Positions 37,001-45,575 of a stretch of 64,000 bases of DNA are shown one piece after another (within the stretch, counting starts at the first letter, position 1; every line of letters starts with the position of its first letter). The stretch is from Variovorax sp. (GTDB taxonomy: Bacteria; Pseudomonadota; Gammaproteobacteria; Burkholderiales; Burkholderiaceae_C), in the NCBI GenBank assembly GCA_025352265.1, contig JANXTS010000011.1:1-64000 (forward strand), read 5' to 3'. Below the pieces are notes generated by a model. That model was not told the DNA's origin. It saw nothing but the letters and a program-made list of their open reading frames with translations, and ran no database searches. Made by a program: the position numbers and the translations under genes.

Positions 37001-39378
37001 ATGTGACCATCGCCCACGGCAATGCGGCAGGGACGCTGCCCACCAACCCTTTCGTGCCGCTCGTTGCATCGACGGTGCAGGACGGTGACATCAACTTCGC
37101 GCTCGACAACAACACCGGCGTGACGATTACCACCGGCACGCTGGCGCCTACCACGGTCGGCAACGTGACCTTCGGCATCAACACGGTCATCCAGCGCACC
37201 AGCGTAGGCGCGCCGATAAAGTTCGAGATCGACGCCAACGCGGGCATCACGGCCTTCAACGCGACCACCATTCAGTCGACCGGCGGCGCGCTCGACGTGG
37301 TGCTCAGTGCCGGGCTTGGTGGCGTGGGCGGCAACGTGAACTACAACGGCCAGATCACCACCAACGGCGGCAGCGTACTGATGACCGGCACGAGCCTGTT
37401 CAACACCTGCGGTGTGTGCCTGACCGATGCAAAGGTCGACTCCCGCGTGGGGCAGAGCGATGCCAACGCAGGGGGTGCGGTGCAGCTCATTGGCACACGC
37501 AACCCCGGGGCTTACTTCTTCTTGTCGCCAGCGGTCGTCGGCCTCACGGGTTCGACCATCCAGAGTTCGACGGGTGACGTCACCCTGTCGGGCATCAGCC
37601 GTTCCATTGGCACGGGCGTTCAGCTGATCTCCAACGCCAACGGCGCGGCCAGTCGCATCTCAACCACCAGCGGCGCGATACGGATCACCGGTGTCGGCAG
37701 CGCGCTGTCGGGCAGCGGTACTCCGTCGGCGGGTCACGGCGTCGAGATCAATGGCGCCAGCGCGCAAAGCGTCAGCGGCGACATCGCCGTGCACGGCTTG
37801 CGCACCGCGCAGACGCCCGACTCGCCAGTTGGCAACGGTGTTCGCATCGTCAATGGAAGCAACGTCACGGCGCTCGGCACGGGCAACATCGATATCACTG
37901 GTGAATCGCAAATCGCGGATGCCGGTGTCCTGATTCAAGGGCCGACAGGCGTGGGCATTCCGATCCCGGCCTCTCGCGTGGCGAGCGGCGGCAACGTGGT
38001 GCTGCGCGCCGCGAGCGGCGGCACGGCCGATGCACTGGCTGTTGGCGGCTCCGTCAATGCCGGCGGCGTGCTCGACCTGCGACCGGGCGGCGTCGATGTT
38101 GCGGGCAACGCCGGCGATCGCATCGCCAACCCGATCACGTTGGGTGGCACGGCGGCCAATGGCTTCGCGGTCAGTGCCGACGAACTGACGCGCATCACGG
38201 CCGCTTCGATCGTGGTCGGCAGCAACACGCAGGCCGGCAACATCGACGTGGTCGGGCCGCTGGACATGGCGTCGCCGCTCACGCTGCAGAACGGTGGCGG
38301 CGGCAACATCACGCTCGGCGCATCGGTGAGCGCGCCGCAACTCGGTCTGCTGAGTGCCGGCAACATCACGCAGGCGGTTGGCGCCGGCATCGCCGCGGGC
38401 ACGCTGCTCGCACGCTCGACCGGCGGCAGCGTGCTGCTCTCGTCTGCCGCCAACGATGTCGGCATGGTGGCAGGCGGCGCTGCCGGACGCTTCGACTACA
38501 CCGATGTCAACGCGGTCACGCTCGGCAACGCGTCCGTTGTCGGCTTCGATGCAGCGTCGAACACGCCGCAAGGGGTCACTGCGGGTTCGATGGCGGCCGC
38601 TGCGGTGTTCGTCCGGACACTGAGCGGCGACCTGGCGCTCGGCACCAACGTGACGAGCAGCAACGGCGCCGATCTTGTGGCTGCGGCACGGTTCCAGAAC
38701 CTGGCAGCCAACACCATCGCCGGCGCACCGTGGCGGGTATGGGCCCAGACGTGGATCGGCGAGACACGCACCGGACTGAGCGGCTCGGGGCCTCTGCCCA
38801 ATCTCTATCACTGCGCCTACCTCGGGTTGTGCAGCGTCGGTGTGACGCCGGGCGATAACCATTTCATCTACGTGCAGCAGCCGACGGCCACGGTGGTCAT
38901 CGGCAATGCCACGCGACCGGGCGGCTCACCGAATCCGCCGTTCATCTACAGCTTGACCGGGTTGATATTGGGCGATGCCGGATCGAGCTTCACCGGTGCG
39001 CTGTCGTCGCCTGCCAACGCGTCGAGCCCGGCAGGCGCGTACCCCATCAACGGGGCCTTTGCGTCGGCGGCGGGTTATGCCGTCAACGTGGTGCCGGGCG
39101 AGCTCACCGTCGGTGCAGTTTCTGCATCGCCGTTATTCGTTTTGTCTCAACTGTCTCAGTTGCCCAAGCCCGATGTGCTGCGCGAAGTGCCCGACAGCTG
39201 GATCTACGACCGCAACATCGGCCCGCCGCCTATCTGTTTTGCGACCGGACCGCTGGATGGCGAACGCGCGCAACAGGGCGGCGATTTGCTTGCAAGTGAA
39301 TGGTCTCGCGTGCGCTCCCGGCCCAACCTCACGAGCTGCGTCGACACCGAGCGGCGCAACGGATGCTCGGACTTTTAG
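34084..39378 (+). CDS. large TpsA exoprotein (filamentous haemagglutinin N-terminal domain)
   Basis: From ATG 34084 the protein has 1764 residues. A long signal peptide (LALSLACIGMAPAGAQ) precedes the TPS secretion domain (about 36-300) with GISQTSQRAVLNWQTFSIG and the NPNG motif in QVYLVNPNGVTFSSTSQVSVG. The rest is a long right-handed beta-helix of Gly/Asn/Ser/Thr-rich degenerate repeats. Near the C-terminus, INGAFASAAGYAVNVVPGELTV resembles the final strand of MBG-type repeats. The last 60 residues carry four cysteines (PICF, LTSC, NGCSDF), unusual for TpsA. It is probably a surface or released adhesin exported by the pore encoded just upstream. The open frame upstream of 34084 overlaps TpsB and is not coding. 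No toxin domain is recognised. Confidence 0.92.
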   Translation: MKISSSSARTSRPSHWRLRPLALSLACIGMAPAGAQTVPTNATLGAGAATVGAATALSNGGLALGISQTSQRAVLNWQTFSIGALDRVNIVQDKGPTSVLLNRVTGAQASTIAGQLNANGQVYLVNPNGVTFSSTSQVSVGGLVASTLNLVDDAQFSGFMSGTSKQFVFELPVGKAGAVLNQGTITAADGGVVALIGAQARNEGSINVARGSIGLAAGQRVTLDFDGDGLTSFHVDPNALAASARAENTASGVLSANGGRVVMLGASSAAETVVNQAGIVRAQSMSSRGGEIILGSSGGALGNAIVMSGGQLDVSGIEAGAAGGRIDVSAPLLRIAAGTLSAGGATAGGSITTKANVVEVGRGVVIDAHGGSGSNGSWTLDSGRTLVVTKNDPIPDTSVAIQPFGISKLADSTLGATMSRATDVVLASHAQPQQVFNFGGGVQFDNGSQVIKTEGRASQLTVNSDRSVFMDANSALRSTAGALNIDFNADASGVLLPATPAVTDRNDNNQRVGNISISGSRIETAGGNLRLYGQSDAVNGRALGATSSSGGGVVNGVTISDSAISTCAQAAGVCGGIGSIVVRGQGATAGGVGQTVVAGSGVRVDGGSLETGSGSISMDGRGGLAQTGVTITGLIGEAVTTPSSLRSARGDITLVGSTRTWAAGETSGTLQNVGGGSGVELGQTNIATGGNVRLDGSGADLTGLMNQAAFRAAAAAANNGAGSTFGASNGITMSDSNILVGAGKSIQLMGTGGSRGFSVAGNNGPVLTLDANDSFGVVVRANASNGLQAEAGRITINGRGSDVALVQFGANAGATFGVPQPGESILGANPLTLISTRSQTMAGGNIAISGRNVVVSGSDTTAVIDSGGAAQSGNIAISAMSVAGVDASGIVVIGGTVVLDASAATAIGNAGRIDVIGDKSLYANGTMSARGGTAGGNGGRVETSAPALQLQGIRVDSSAPAGRTGSWVIDPVDVTIAHGNAAGTLPTNPFVPLVASTVQDGDINFALDNNTGVTITTGTLAPTTVGNVTFGINTVIQRTSVGAPIKFEIDANAGITAFNATTIQSTGGALDVVLSAGLGGVGGNVNYNGQITTNGGSVLMTGTSLFNTCGVCLTDAKVDSRVGQSDANAGGAVQLIGTRNPGAYFFLSPAVVGLTGSTIQSSTGDVTLSGISRSIGTGVQLISNANGAASRISTTSGAIRITGVGSALSGSGTPSAGHGVEINGASAQSVSGDIAVHGLRTAQTPDSPVGNGVRIVNGSNVTALGTGNIDITGESQIADAGVLIQGPTGVGIPIPASRVASGGNVVLRAASGGTADALAVGGSVNAGGVLDLRPGGVDVAGNAGDRIANPITLGGTAANGFAVSADELTRITAASIVVGSNTQAGNIDVVGPLDMASPLTLQNGGGGNITLGASVSAPQLGLLSAGNITQAVGAGIAAGTLLARSTGGSVLLSSAANDVGMVAGGAAGRFDYTDVNAVTLGNASVVGFDAASNTPQGVTAGSMAAAAVFVRTLSGDLALGTNVTSSNGADLVAAARFQNLAANTIAGAPWRVWAQTWIGETRTGLSGSGPLPNLYHCAYLGLCSVGVTPGDNHFIYVQQPTATVVIGNATRPGGSPNPPFIYSLTGLILGDAGSSFTGALSSPANASSPAGAYPINGAFASAAGYAVNVVPGELTVGAVSASPLFVLSQLSQLPKPDVLREVPDSWIYDRNIGPPPICFATGPLDGERAQQGGDLLASEWSRVRSRPNLTSCVDTERRNGCSDF

Positions 39379-39397
39379 CCGAGGTCTGCGGGGTCGG

Positions 39398-39667
39398 GCG
39401 CGGCCAGCAGCGCGCATGAAGCCCTGGCGGCGCAGCTCGACCTCGATTCTGCCGAACGGCGGCTGGCCCTTGTACAGGGTGACGAACGAGACTTCGGTGT
39501 GCGCCGCAACCGCGTCGCGCAGCTTCGTCTGGCCGCCCTGCAGCACCTCGGCCAGCTGCCAGGATCGACGCATAGGGCGGCTCGCCGTCGATCGGGTTGG
39601 CGCCGACGTCGACTACCTCGGTCAATCGCGGCGGCGCGATCAGCGCATAGATGCCGGTGTTGTTCAT
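39398..39667 (-). pseudogene. broken FkbM-family methyltransferase
   Basis: ATG 39667 overlaps the stop of the upstream gene (ATGA). The first ~38 codons encode an FkbM methyltransferase N-terminus (APPRLTEVVDVGANPIDGE, with the SAM-binding VDVGANP motif). Near 39575 the frame jumps to another, which encodes the C-terminal part (TKLRDAVAAHTEVSFVTLYK, then GQPPFGRIEVELRRQGFM). Intact FkbM proteins have some 80 more residues between these parts and a longer C-terminus. An internal deletion with frameshift and loss of the 3' end leave it non-functional. Its end lies 20 bases from the tpsA stop, as if tpsA or a rearrangement cut it. Confidence 0.75.
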
Positions 39668-40440
39668 CGGTGCGACAGGTACCGCGCGAAGTTGCCGGTG
39701 TAGGTGCGCTGGCCCTGGTGCGCGAGGTCCGATTGCGTGTCGACCAACACCTGTCCGCCAGCGGCACGCCAGCGCCGACAGAACGCGAAGTCTTCGCTGA
39801 GATAGCGGCCGCCGTCGGGCTCTTGCATCGTGTCGAAGAAGCGGTAGTGCGGCCAGCCGGCTTCTGTTGGGTCGTCGCTGGCGTCGGGGGTGTAGCGCAG
39901 CTCGGGAAACTGCGTTGCCAGGCGATCGAACACGCTGCGTTCGATCAGCATGAACCCGGTCGGCGCCTCCGCCACTTCGACGAAACCATCGGCATCGGCC
40001 GCGTGCGTTCCGGCCAATGCATTGAGTGGAAAGCGGGCATAGCGAGCCTCGAAATCGGCGCGTGTGCTGCCGGCAGGCAAGGCCGCTTCGAGTCCTGCGC
40101 CGGGCCAGCCATCGCGCTTCCGTGGATAGATGCCCGCCACGACTTGTCGCCCCGACAGCAGCAGCCGCAGTGCCGCCTGCGGCTCGAAGCCGATGTCGGC
40201 GTCGATCCAGAAGAGGTGCGTCCAGCGTGGGTTCGACATGAACTCGGCGACGAGGCGATTGCGGGCGCGCGGAATCAGGCTGTCGCCGTCGAGAAATCGT
40301 GTCTGCATCGACATGCCGTGCGCCCATGCGGTGTTGACCAGCCCGAGCAGGCTGCGCACGTAGATCGAGGTCAGCACGCCGCCGTAGTTCGGCGTAGCGA
40401 CAAACGGACGGATGTTTTTCAGCGCGGCGAGATCGAGCAT
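39664..40440 (-). CDS. putative glycosyltransferase with DxD-like motif
   Basis: The 258-residue protein has a GT-A-like layout. It begins RPFVATPNYGGVLTSIYVRS, followed by RNRLVAEFM and a hydrophobic strand ending in the metal-binding motif (THLFWIDADIGFEP, DAD near residue 77). A YLSEDFAFCRRWRAAGG segment near 212-226 resembles the acceptor/second-acid region of family 2 and Anp1-type enzymes. There is no transmembrane segment. It is translationally coupled to the broken FkbM gene, a pairing that suggests sugar transfer followed by methylation of a surface polymer or protein. Its convergent neighbour is the TpsA exoprotein, a possible acceptor, but this is speculation. The hybrid kinase gene ends 10 bases away on its upstream side. 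Confidence 0.65.
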   Translation of the reverse strand: MLDLAALKNIRPFVATPNYGGVLTSIYVRSLLGLVNTAWAHGMSMQTRFLDGDSLIPRARNRLVAEFMSNPRWTHLFWIDADIGFEPQAALRLLLSGRQVVAGIYPRKRDGWPGAGLEAALPAGSTRADFEARYARFPLNALAGTHAADADGFVEVAEAPTGFMLIERSVFDRLATQFPELRYTPDASDDPTEAGWPHYRFFDTMQEPDGGRYLSEDFAFCRRWRAAGGQVLVDTQSDLAHQGQRTYTGNFARYLSHR

Positions 40441-40450
40441 ATGGTGACCT

Positions 40451-42400
40451 TCATGCGTTGCGCCGACGCGTCGACAACAGCGCCCGCAGCTTGGCCGGCG
40501 CCACCGGCTTGGTCAGCAGCATCACGCCACCTTGCCGCAGCCGCTGCAGCACCTCGGGCCCGGTGGCACCCGACACCAGCACCGCCAGCGCTTCAGGCTG
40601 CAGCTTGCGCGCGGCTTCAATGACTGTCATGCCGTCTTCGTCACCGGCCAGTTGCAGGTCACAGAGCAGTACATCGAAGCGAGCGCCGGGTTCATCGAGG
40701 AGTGCCACCGCTTCGGCAAAGGTCGTGGCCACGTTCACCTGGCAGCCCCATTGCTCCAGCAGCATGCGGCTGCTTTCGAGAATGGCCAGATCGTCGTCGA
40801 CCACCAGGCAACGCAGATGCGCCAGCACCGACGGCGTGACCGGTTGTGGCATCGGCGGCGCCAAGTCGGCGCGCCGGGCTTCGGGCAGGTCGAGGCTGAA
40901 GGTGCTGCCGTTCTGCAGGGCAGAGCGCACCGCGATGCGGGTACCGAGCAGTCGGGCGATGCGTGCGCAAATCGCCAGCCCGAGGCCAAAGCCCTGGCGC
41001 CGGTCGCGCTCGGTGTTGGCGACTTGATAGAACTCTTCGAAGATGCGGCCCTGGTGGATCGGCGCGATGCCGACGCCGTTGTCGCGCACCTCGATGCGCA
41101 CGCTCCCCGCGCGGCGTCGCGCCATCACCAGCACCGTGCCGTCGAGCGGCGCATGCCGCACCGCATTGCTGACGAGGTTGCCGACGATGCGCAGTAGCAA
41201 TGCGGGGTCGCTGCGTACTGCCAGGTCGTGGTCGCGCCAGACCAGCCGCACGCGCGCTTCGCTGGCTTGCGAGCCGTGCTGGGCTTCGAGCTGATCGAAC
41301 AGCATTGCCAGCGACACCGCGGTGATGGCGGGCGTCAGCACCTGCGCATCGAGGCGTGAAATTTCGAGCAAATCGTCGAGCAGCACGCCCATGAATTCGG
41401 TGCTCTCCTGCAGGCGTTGCACGGCCGGCCGTTGCGCCGGCGTGGCGGTCGGCAGCAGGCCGTCGATGAAGAGCCCCATCGCGTGCAGCGGCTGGCGCAG
41501 GTCGTGGCTCGCCGCCGCCAGAAAACGGGCGCGCGAGAGCGCCGCCTGTTCGGCCTCGGCCATACGCTGCAACGCTACTGCTGTGGCTTCGCGCACGCGC
41601 TCTTCGCTGACCTGCTGGTTGCGTTGCAGTCGTTCGGCAAGCCGGTCGATGTCGTGCGCCAGGTTGGCGACTTCGTGCGTGCCGCGGGGCACCGCCTGGA
41701 CGTCTTGCTCGGCCCGTGTGTCGCAGCCGACCACATCGCAGCGCGCATCGAAGTTGCCGGCTTTGAGCATCGCCACGGTGCGCGACACGCGGCGCAACGG
41801 CGATGCCACCGCGCGTGCCATGTGCCGCACCGACGCCCATGCGGCCAGCAGCGCGACCAGTGCGATGCCGATGCCGGCCATCAACGAGCGCGTGCGTTCG
41901 CGCCCGTATTCGGTGGTGTCGCGAAAGGTCTGCACCACGCCGATGGGCGTGTCGCCCACAACCGTCGAACCCGCGGGCGCGAAAGCGCTGGCACGTGATG
42001 CCTCACGCACGGTGACAGGCGCGGTGAACATGCGCAGCCGCTCCATCGGCGCGGTGCTGGAACCCGCGGTGACGAAGACGCCGGCGCTGTTGCTGATCTC
42101 GATACGCACCACCTGGCCGCCACGCAATGCCGCGTTGGCGACGTTCTGCAGGGCCGGCACATCGCCCGCATACAGGCTCAGGTCGGACATGGCCGCGACC
42201 TGTCTTGCCACGGCCTGGCCTTCGGCGTCGAAAGCGGTATCTAGCGTGCGCAGGCGGCTGTGGGTGAACCACGCGGTAAGCGCAATGGCGACCGCGGCGC
42301 ACGGCACCACGCCGAGTCGAATCAGGTCGCGCTGCAGATTGCCATGAACGACAAGCGGTCGGTGTTGCGGACGCGCTGCTTCCGGGCTCGGCGCGGTCAT
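40451..42400 (-). CDS. membrane hybrid sensor histidine kinase with C-terminal receiver
   Basis: The 649-residue protein has a first transmembrane helix (VVPCAAVAIALTAWF, ~31-45), a ~125-residue periplasmic sensor, a second helix (LMAGIGIALVALLAAWASV), a HAMP-like region, a coiled coil, HisKA with H-box ARFLAAASHDLRQPLHAMGL, and HATPase with N-box NLVSNAVRHAP, G1 VRDNGVGIAP and G2 GFGLGLAICARIARLLG. A receiver domain follows (CLVVDDD, phospho-site DVLLCDLQLAGDEDG, TKPVAP). Its start overlaps the stop of a periplasmic binding protein gene (ATGA), which suggests that this protein presents the ligand to the kinase. No DNA-binding regulator is adjacent, so the phosphate acceptor lies elsewhere. 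Confidence 0.92.
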   Translation of the reverse strand: MTAPSPEAARPQHRPLVVHGNLQRDLIRLGVVPCAAVAIALTAWFTHSRLRTLDTAFDAEGQAVARQVAAMSDLSLYAGDVPALQNVANAALRGGQVVRIEISNSAGVFVTAGSSTAPMERLRMFTAPVTVREASRASAFAPAGSTVVGDTPIGVVQTFRDTTEYGRERTRSLMAGIGIALVALLAAWASVRHMARAVASPLRRVSRTVAMLKAGNFDARCDVVGCDTRAEQDVQAVPRGTHEVANLAHDIDRLAERLQRNQQVSEERVREATAVALQRMAEAEQAALSRARFLAAASHDLRQPLHAMGLFIDGLLPTATPAQRPAVQRLQESTEFMGVLLDDLLEISRLDAQVLTPAITAVSLAMLFDQLEAQHGSQASEARVRLVWRDHDLAVRSDPALLLRIVGNLVSNAVRHAPLDGTVLVMARRRAGSVRIEVRDNGVGIAPIHQGRIFEEFYQVANTERDRRQGFGLGLAICARIARLLGTRIAVRSALQNGSTFSLDLPEARRADLAPPMPQPVTPSVLAHLRCLVVDDDLAILESSRMLLEQWGCQVNVATTFAEAVALLDEPGARFDVLLCDLQLAGDEDGMTVIEAARKLQPEALAVLVSGATGPEVLQRLRQGGVMLLTKPVAPAKLRALLSTRRRNA

Positions 42401-43476
42401 CGAACGGCAGTCACCCGGTCGGTCAGTTTCCGCTCGTCGGGCATGCGCAAGTTGAGTCCGCGTGCCACGGTCGCGTTGACGCGAACGGTGGCCGGCGTCG
42501 CGGCTTCGACCAGCACGCCGGATGCGTCGGTGCCCGCACCGTTACCGCCAGCGCCGCTCATCAGCTTCAATCCCATGGCGCGCGCCTGCATTGCCAGTTG
42601 CGATGGCGTCGACACGGCTGCCGCCAGTCCACCGGAGCGCACCAGGCCTTCGTTGGCGCCGAACACCGGCAATCCCGCACCGGCTCCCGCATGCAGCACA
42701 GCGAGCGTGGCTGCCTGGCTTTCGCCGATGAGGTCGGACAGCACCATCAGCGCATCGTTGCGCGGCAGCACGGCGCGCAGTGCGGCGCCGAGCGACTTGG
42801 CATCGGGCGCGTATTCGATCTGCAGGGCCCAGCCCTGGGCGACGCGTTGCAGTTCGCGCAGCAGCGGTTCCGACTCGGCGGTGGCAACGACGCCGAGCCG
42901 GCGTTTACCAGGCAGGACCGCGTCGACAAGCGCCAGTTGGTCCGCCATCGCCGGATCGCGCAGCAGCACGCCGAGGCGTCGGTCGGGTCGCTTGAAAGCG
43001 GGGCTGGCTTTCAAGCCCTCGTAGTCGAGCCGCGTCAGCATCGCGAGCAGCAACGGCTCCTGCCCCGGTCGCTCGATGGCCGCACGTGCGGCGCTCAGGC
43101 CGACGGCCATGGTGATGCTGTTGTCGACAGCAACGGCGGAACTCGCTGAGGCGCTTGCGCGAACGCTGCGAGTTCGCACGCCGGTCACGACGCTGCGCTC
43201 TTCATCAGCGGTTGCGGTCGAGGCGACGGAAGCCGTCGAGACGTCGGCGCCGCCATTCGACGTCCGCACGACGTCGAAGCGACCATTCGGATCGCGCGTG
43301 TCTCGCGTCTCTCGCAACTGCCGCAAGAACTCGGTGTGCGGCGGTGTCTCGTCGCCCATCAGCACCGTGAGCCCGCCGGCTTGCGCACCCCCGCTGAGCA
43401 ACGCGGTGCCCGCGAAGGCAAGGCCGACGCCGGCGCGCAATGCACGCAGAAGCGTCCTGAGGTGATTCGCGAACAT
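42397..43476 (-). CDS. ABC-type periplasmic binding protein-like sensor (ABC_sub_bind family)
   Basis: The ~359-residue exported protein has a hydrophobic signal region (AGVGLAFAGTALLSGGAQA) and the alpha/beta periplasmic-binding fold of the ABC_sub_bind (TrpX/YxeB-like) family: TVLMGDETPPHTEFLRQL, DRRLGVLLRDPAMADQL, KRRLGVVATAESEPLLRELQ, AVLPRNDALMVLSDLIGES, GLPVFGANEGLVRSGGLAAA. A Ser/Ala/Val/Thr-rich insertion at about 75-115 is unusual. ATG 43476 is used; ATG 43515 would add 13 residues. No permease or ATPase is nearby and it is coupled to a histidine kinase, so a sensing rather than a transport role is likely. Confidence 0.8.
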   Translation of the reverse strand: MFANHLRTLLRALRAGVGLAFAGTALLSGGAQAGGLTVLMGDETPPHTEFLRQLRETRDTRDPNGRFDVVRTSNGGADVSTASVASTATADEERSVVTGVRTRSVRASASASSAVAVDNSITMAVGLSAARAAIERPGQEPLLLAMLTRLDYEGLKASPAFKRPDRRLGVLLRDPAMADQLALVDAVLPGKRRLGVVATAESEPLLRELQRVAQGWALQIEYAPDAKSLGAALRAVLPRNDALMVLSDLIGESQAATLAVLHAGAGAGLPVFGANEGLVRSGGLAAAVSTPSQLAMQARAMGLKLMSGAGGNGAGTDASGVLVEAATPATVRVNATVARGLNLRMPDERKLTDRVTAVR

Positions 43477-43636
43477 GGGCAGCACGATGCAGCTCAATGT
43501 ACGGACCCGGTTCATTTCGCGCGATAAGGCAGAAGGCCGGTGTCGCGTGTCCAACGGTGGCGTTGCGATGTCGCGCGGCAACAGGTCGCGGCCTGTCGGT
43601 CTATGCCCGAAGGACTAGCGACCTGCATAACCAGCT

Positions 43637-45550
43637 TCAAATCGTTTCGCGTACCGCCGCCAATTGCGCCGCGATGGCTTGGCGCAGGGTGCGTGGCGCC
43701 ACCGGTTTGTAGAGTACGGCGACCCCGGCGGCCGCCACTTCGCGCAGCCGGTCGGGCTTGGTTTCCCCGGTGACCAGCAGCCGCGCCGTCGCCACGCCGA
43801 TGCCGCGTGGATGGCGTTCGAGCGCGGCGATGACATCGAGCCCGTTGTCGCCGCCCTGCAGCAGCAAGTCGCTAACCACTACATCGGGCGGGCTCTCCCA
43901 CCGGTCGGCCAGCGCCAGTGCTTCGGCCCGGCTTGCCGCTGCCAGCACCGTGGCGCCCCAGTTGCTCAGCACCACCTGCAGGCCTTCGAGAATGGTGCGC
44001 TCGTCGTCGATGACCAGCACCCGCACGCCGTGCAGATCGGGCTCTTCGTCACGCCCGCCGATCGTGGTGCCACCGATCGGTTGGCCCAGCGATATGGCTG
44101 GTGCCGCGGCGCGCACCAGCACGCGGACCGACGTGCCCTTCTTCGGACGCGAGATCAGCTCGACCCGCGTGTTGAGCAAGGCCGCCAAGCGCTGCACGGT
44201 GGCCAGGCCAAGCCCCATGCCGCGTGCGCCGCGTGTCGCCTGCTTGCCCTGATCGACTTGATAGAACTCCTCGAACACCTTTTGCTGGTGCTGCGGCGCG
44301 ATCCCGATGCCGGTGTCCCACACGTCGATGCGAACGCCCTTGCCGCGCCGTCGTGCGCCGATCAGCACACCGCCTTCGACCGTGTGGCGCAGCGAGTTGG
44401 ACACCAGGTTGTTGAGGATGCGCGACAGCATCACGTAGTCGCAACGCACCCAAAGGTCGGTCTTGCGCGCGACCAACCGGAGGTTCTGCTGCTCGGCCAC
44501 CGCCCGGAAGTTGCGGCTGATTTCGTCGAACAGGCGGTCCAGCGGAAAGTCGGCCCACTGCGGTTGAAGTACCCCGGCATCGAGCTGCGACAGGTTGAGC
44601 AGTTCCGAAAAAAGCCGGTCCAGCGAGTCGACGCATTCCTTGATGTGCTCGATGCGCTGCAGCCGCGACGGATCGGTTTCACCATTCGCCAGCCCGTCGG
44701 AAAAGAGCGTGAGCGCGTGCAGCGGTTGCCGCAGGTCGTGGCTGGCAGCGGCCAGCAAACGGGTCTTGGCCTGGCTCCTAATTTCCAGTTGCTCGTTCTT
44801 GCGCGCGAGTTCCGCCGTGGCATCGCCGATGCGGCTCTGCAGCATGCGCTGGCTCTGCACCAGTGCACTGGCGGCCTGATTGAAGCCGCGTTGCAGCCGC
44901 CGCACTTCGGTCGTGCCTTCGACCGACACGCTGGCGTCTTCGCCGGCACCGAGCCGGTCGACCGCCTCGCCCAGCGCCTTGATCGGTGCACTGATACGAC
45001 GTGCCGCCCACCAACCGGCAAGGCCGACGCCCAGCAGACTGGCGGCCAGCACCACCAGCACGTTGAACCACACCGCCTTGCGCACGGCATGCACCTCGTC
45101 GAGGCTGATCTCGACCATCACCTTGCCGATGCGCGCACCGTCTTCCCCGACGATCGGCACCACGGCTCGCAAGCCCTCGTCGCGCGTGCGATCGACCGTC
45201 TCCGAGTTGGCCACGATCTCGCCGTCTTCCGACCAGATCTGCACCTGCTGCACGTGCGGCTGTGCGATGCCGGCTTGCGCAGCGCGCAGCAGGGCGCGAC
45301 GGTCCAGGTGGGTCAGCGGCTGTTGCGCCAGCGTCGCGACCTGCAGCGCCACCGTCTGCGCATTGGCACGCATCAGGTCGGTCACGCTCGTCAGGTGTTG
45401 CCCGGTCAGCACGCCGATGGCGCCAAGCGTCGCGACCGTGGCGGGCAGCAATGCCAGCAACACGAGCTGCTGCGCAAGGGACAGGCGGGGCAAACGCGAG
45501 AAAAGCGTCACGAATCTGTGGCTCAGTTGGTATCTAATTGTGTTCCGCAC
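43637..45550 (-). CDS. membrane hybrid sensor histidine kinase with C-terminal receiver
   Basis: The ~637-residue kinase is a paralogue of the one at 40451-42400. It has transmembrane helices at about 28-50 and 145-168 around a ~95-residue periplasmic sensor, a HAMP region, a coiled coil, HisKA with RLLAAASHDLRQPLHALTLF, HATPase (NLVSNSLRHTV, WDTGIGIAP, GMGLGLATVQRLAALL) and a receiver (VLVIDDE, DVVVSDLLLQGGDNG, YKPVAP). GTG 45550 has AGGA at a good distance; GTG 45511 is the alternative. It is divergent from a PhnD-like binding protein gene with only 25 bases between starts, so the two must be co-regulated and probably work together. No output regulator is adjacent. Confidence 0.9.
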   Translation of the reverse strand: MRNTIRYQLSHRFVTLFSRLPRLSLAQQLVLLALLPATVATLGAIGVLTGQHLTSVTDLMRANAQTVALQVATLAQQPLTHLDRRALLRAAQAGIAQPHVQQVQIWSEDGEIVANSETVDRTRDEGLRAVVPIVGEDGARIGKVMVEISLDEVHAVRKAVWFNVLVVLAASLLGVGLAGWWAARRISAPIKALGEAVDRLGAGEDASVSVEGTTEVRRLQRGFNQAASALVQSQRMLQSRIGDATAELARKNEQLEIRSQAKTRLLAAASHDLRQPLHALTLFSDGLANGETDPSRLQRIEHIKECVDSLDRLFSELLNLSQLDAGVLQPQWADFPLDRLFDEISRNFRAVAEQQNLRLVARKTDLWVRCDYVMLSRILNNLVSNSLRHTVEGGVLIGARRRGKGVRIDVWDTGIGIAPQHQQKVFEEFYQVDQGKQATRGARGMGLGLATVQRLAALLNTRVELISRPKKGTSVRVLVRAAAPAISLGQPIGGTTIGGRDEEPDLHGVRVLVIDDERTILEGLQVVLSNWGATVLAAASRAEALALADRWESPPDVVVSDLLLQGGDNGLDVIAALERHPRGIGVATARLLVTGETKPDRLREVAAAGVAVLYKPVAPRTLRQAIAAQLAAVRETI

Positions 45551-45575
45551 AGTCTTTCCTGAACAGCCCTTGTCG

